This document shows, one piece after another, positions 63,466 through 64,000 of a stretch of DNA of 64,000 nt. The notes beneath the pieces are model-generated. The model ran no database searches. It saw only the letters and a program-made list of their open reading frames with translations, and was not told where the DNA came from. Each line of letters begins with the position of its first letter. Position 1 is the first letter of the stretch. Source of the stretch: Baylisascaris procyonis (lineage: Eukaryota; Nematoda; Chromadorea; Rhabditida; Ascarididae). The stretch is taken from assembly GCA_037389465.1 (NCBI GenBank), contig JAZARR010000171.1, forward strand, positions 1,302,001 to 1,366,000, written 5' to 3'. The position numbers and the translations under genes were made by a program.

Positions 63466-64000
63466 TATTTATCCCGCCTGCTAGGCTCGAAATCTACTAT
63501 ATAGCGCCTTAATAATTGGCACAATACTGTGAGTGTTCATTGGCTACGCCTCATTGGAGACGTCTGGGACATTTTATAAGTGCCTTTCCAACCACCGAGG
63601 CAATTAGCACCAGTAGGTAATAGAAACGCATACGCTAAGCTACCCTAACAGTCAATGATTCCTCCACCGAGAATCAACAATCAAAGTCAACAGTTATTAT
63701 AGAGAGTTTAAGCCATTCTTCATAAGTGAAGTAGTGATGACACATAGCGAGCATATATGAAAGTGAAGCGAATCAGAAGGCAACTGCCGAATTCTTATGA
63801 AAAAGTGGAAGGAAACATAGCACTGATTGAAGACAAATTTGAGAATTTCCATACATCATTAGCTGCAAATGCAGAATACGAAAATAGAGACACGAAGGAT
63901 GGAAATGGGACAACAGGTAGAGCCAACAACTCGAAGACTATCATTGGCATCTTTCAAGCGTAAAGCCACAACTTCTAAAGTGTGAACCCAAGACGATCTA

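Noticed and set aside
1..64000. tRNA, rRNA or spliced-leader genes
   Set aside because: I looked for T-arm-like GGTTCGAATCC blocks and for the nematode SL1 sequence and saw no convincing match; a covariance-model scan was not possible.

Overview
The window reads as nuclear DNA of a nematode. It is AT-rich and gene-poor, full of homopolymer runs and short tandem repeats. Exons are short (about 60-380 bp), with GT..AG boundaries and introns mostly of 1-2 kb. There are no long uninterrupted ORFs, no bacterial-type operons, and no rRNA or tRNA that I could recognise. The strongest taxonomic clue is the first gene, which has the cysteine pattern of the CPG4 (chondroitin proteoglycan 4) domain, a domain I know only from nematodes. 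I cannot name the species.

Layout. (1) 541-8195, plus strand: a six-exon gene whose exons join in phase and end at a clear stop; CPG4-like secreted cysteine-rich protein, 5' end not located. (2) 14552-9738, minus strand, convergent with the first gene: five in-phase exons of a protein tyrosine phosphatase domain. The WPD loop reads W-E-L, so the catalytic Asp is missing, and the domain resembles the IA-2/phogrin (PTPRN) pseudophosphatases. It reaches VVHC, but no intact exon with the rest of the active-site loop was found in the 1.5 kb before the convergent gene. (3) 14.6-35.4 kb: a long non-coding stretch containing one plus-strand 7TM-receptor-like exon (25059-25238) and a striking array of twenty 37-bp units (31401-32141), each unit carrying an octamer-type POU site or a one-base variant. 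(4) 35812-35434, minus strand: a first coding exon, Ser/Pro-rich, unrecognised. Its phase is compatible with the first phosphatase exon 20.9 kb away, so the two could be one long gene (unproven). (5) 37.3-37.85 kb: decayed coding-like DNA with in-frame stops.

The second half (38-64 kb) is less clear. It holds isolated exon candidates: plus 39504-39599; minus 40259-40104, 42923-42694, 46830-46561 and 47700-47539; a minus-strand group 53443-53313, 52980-52681 and 51033-50778; minus 59187-58891; plus 59974-60370, which looks like the end of one RRM and most of a second; and a small hydrophobic ORF on the minus strand at 63465-63220. Most of the rest shows nothing I can support.

Exon calls come from reading frame, splice-site dinucleotides, phase and remembered family motifs. 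No search or gene finder was run.
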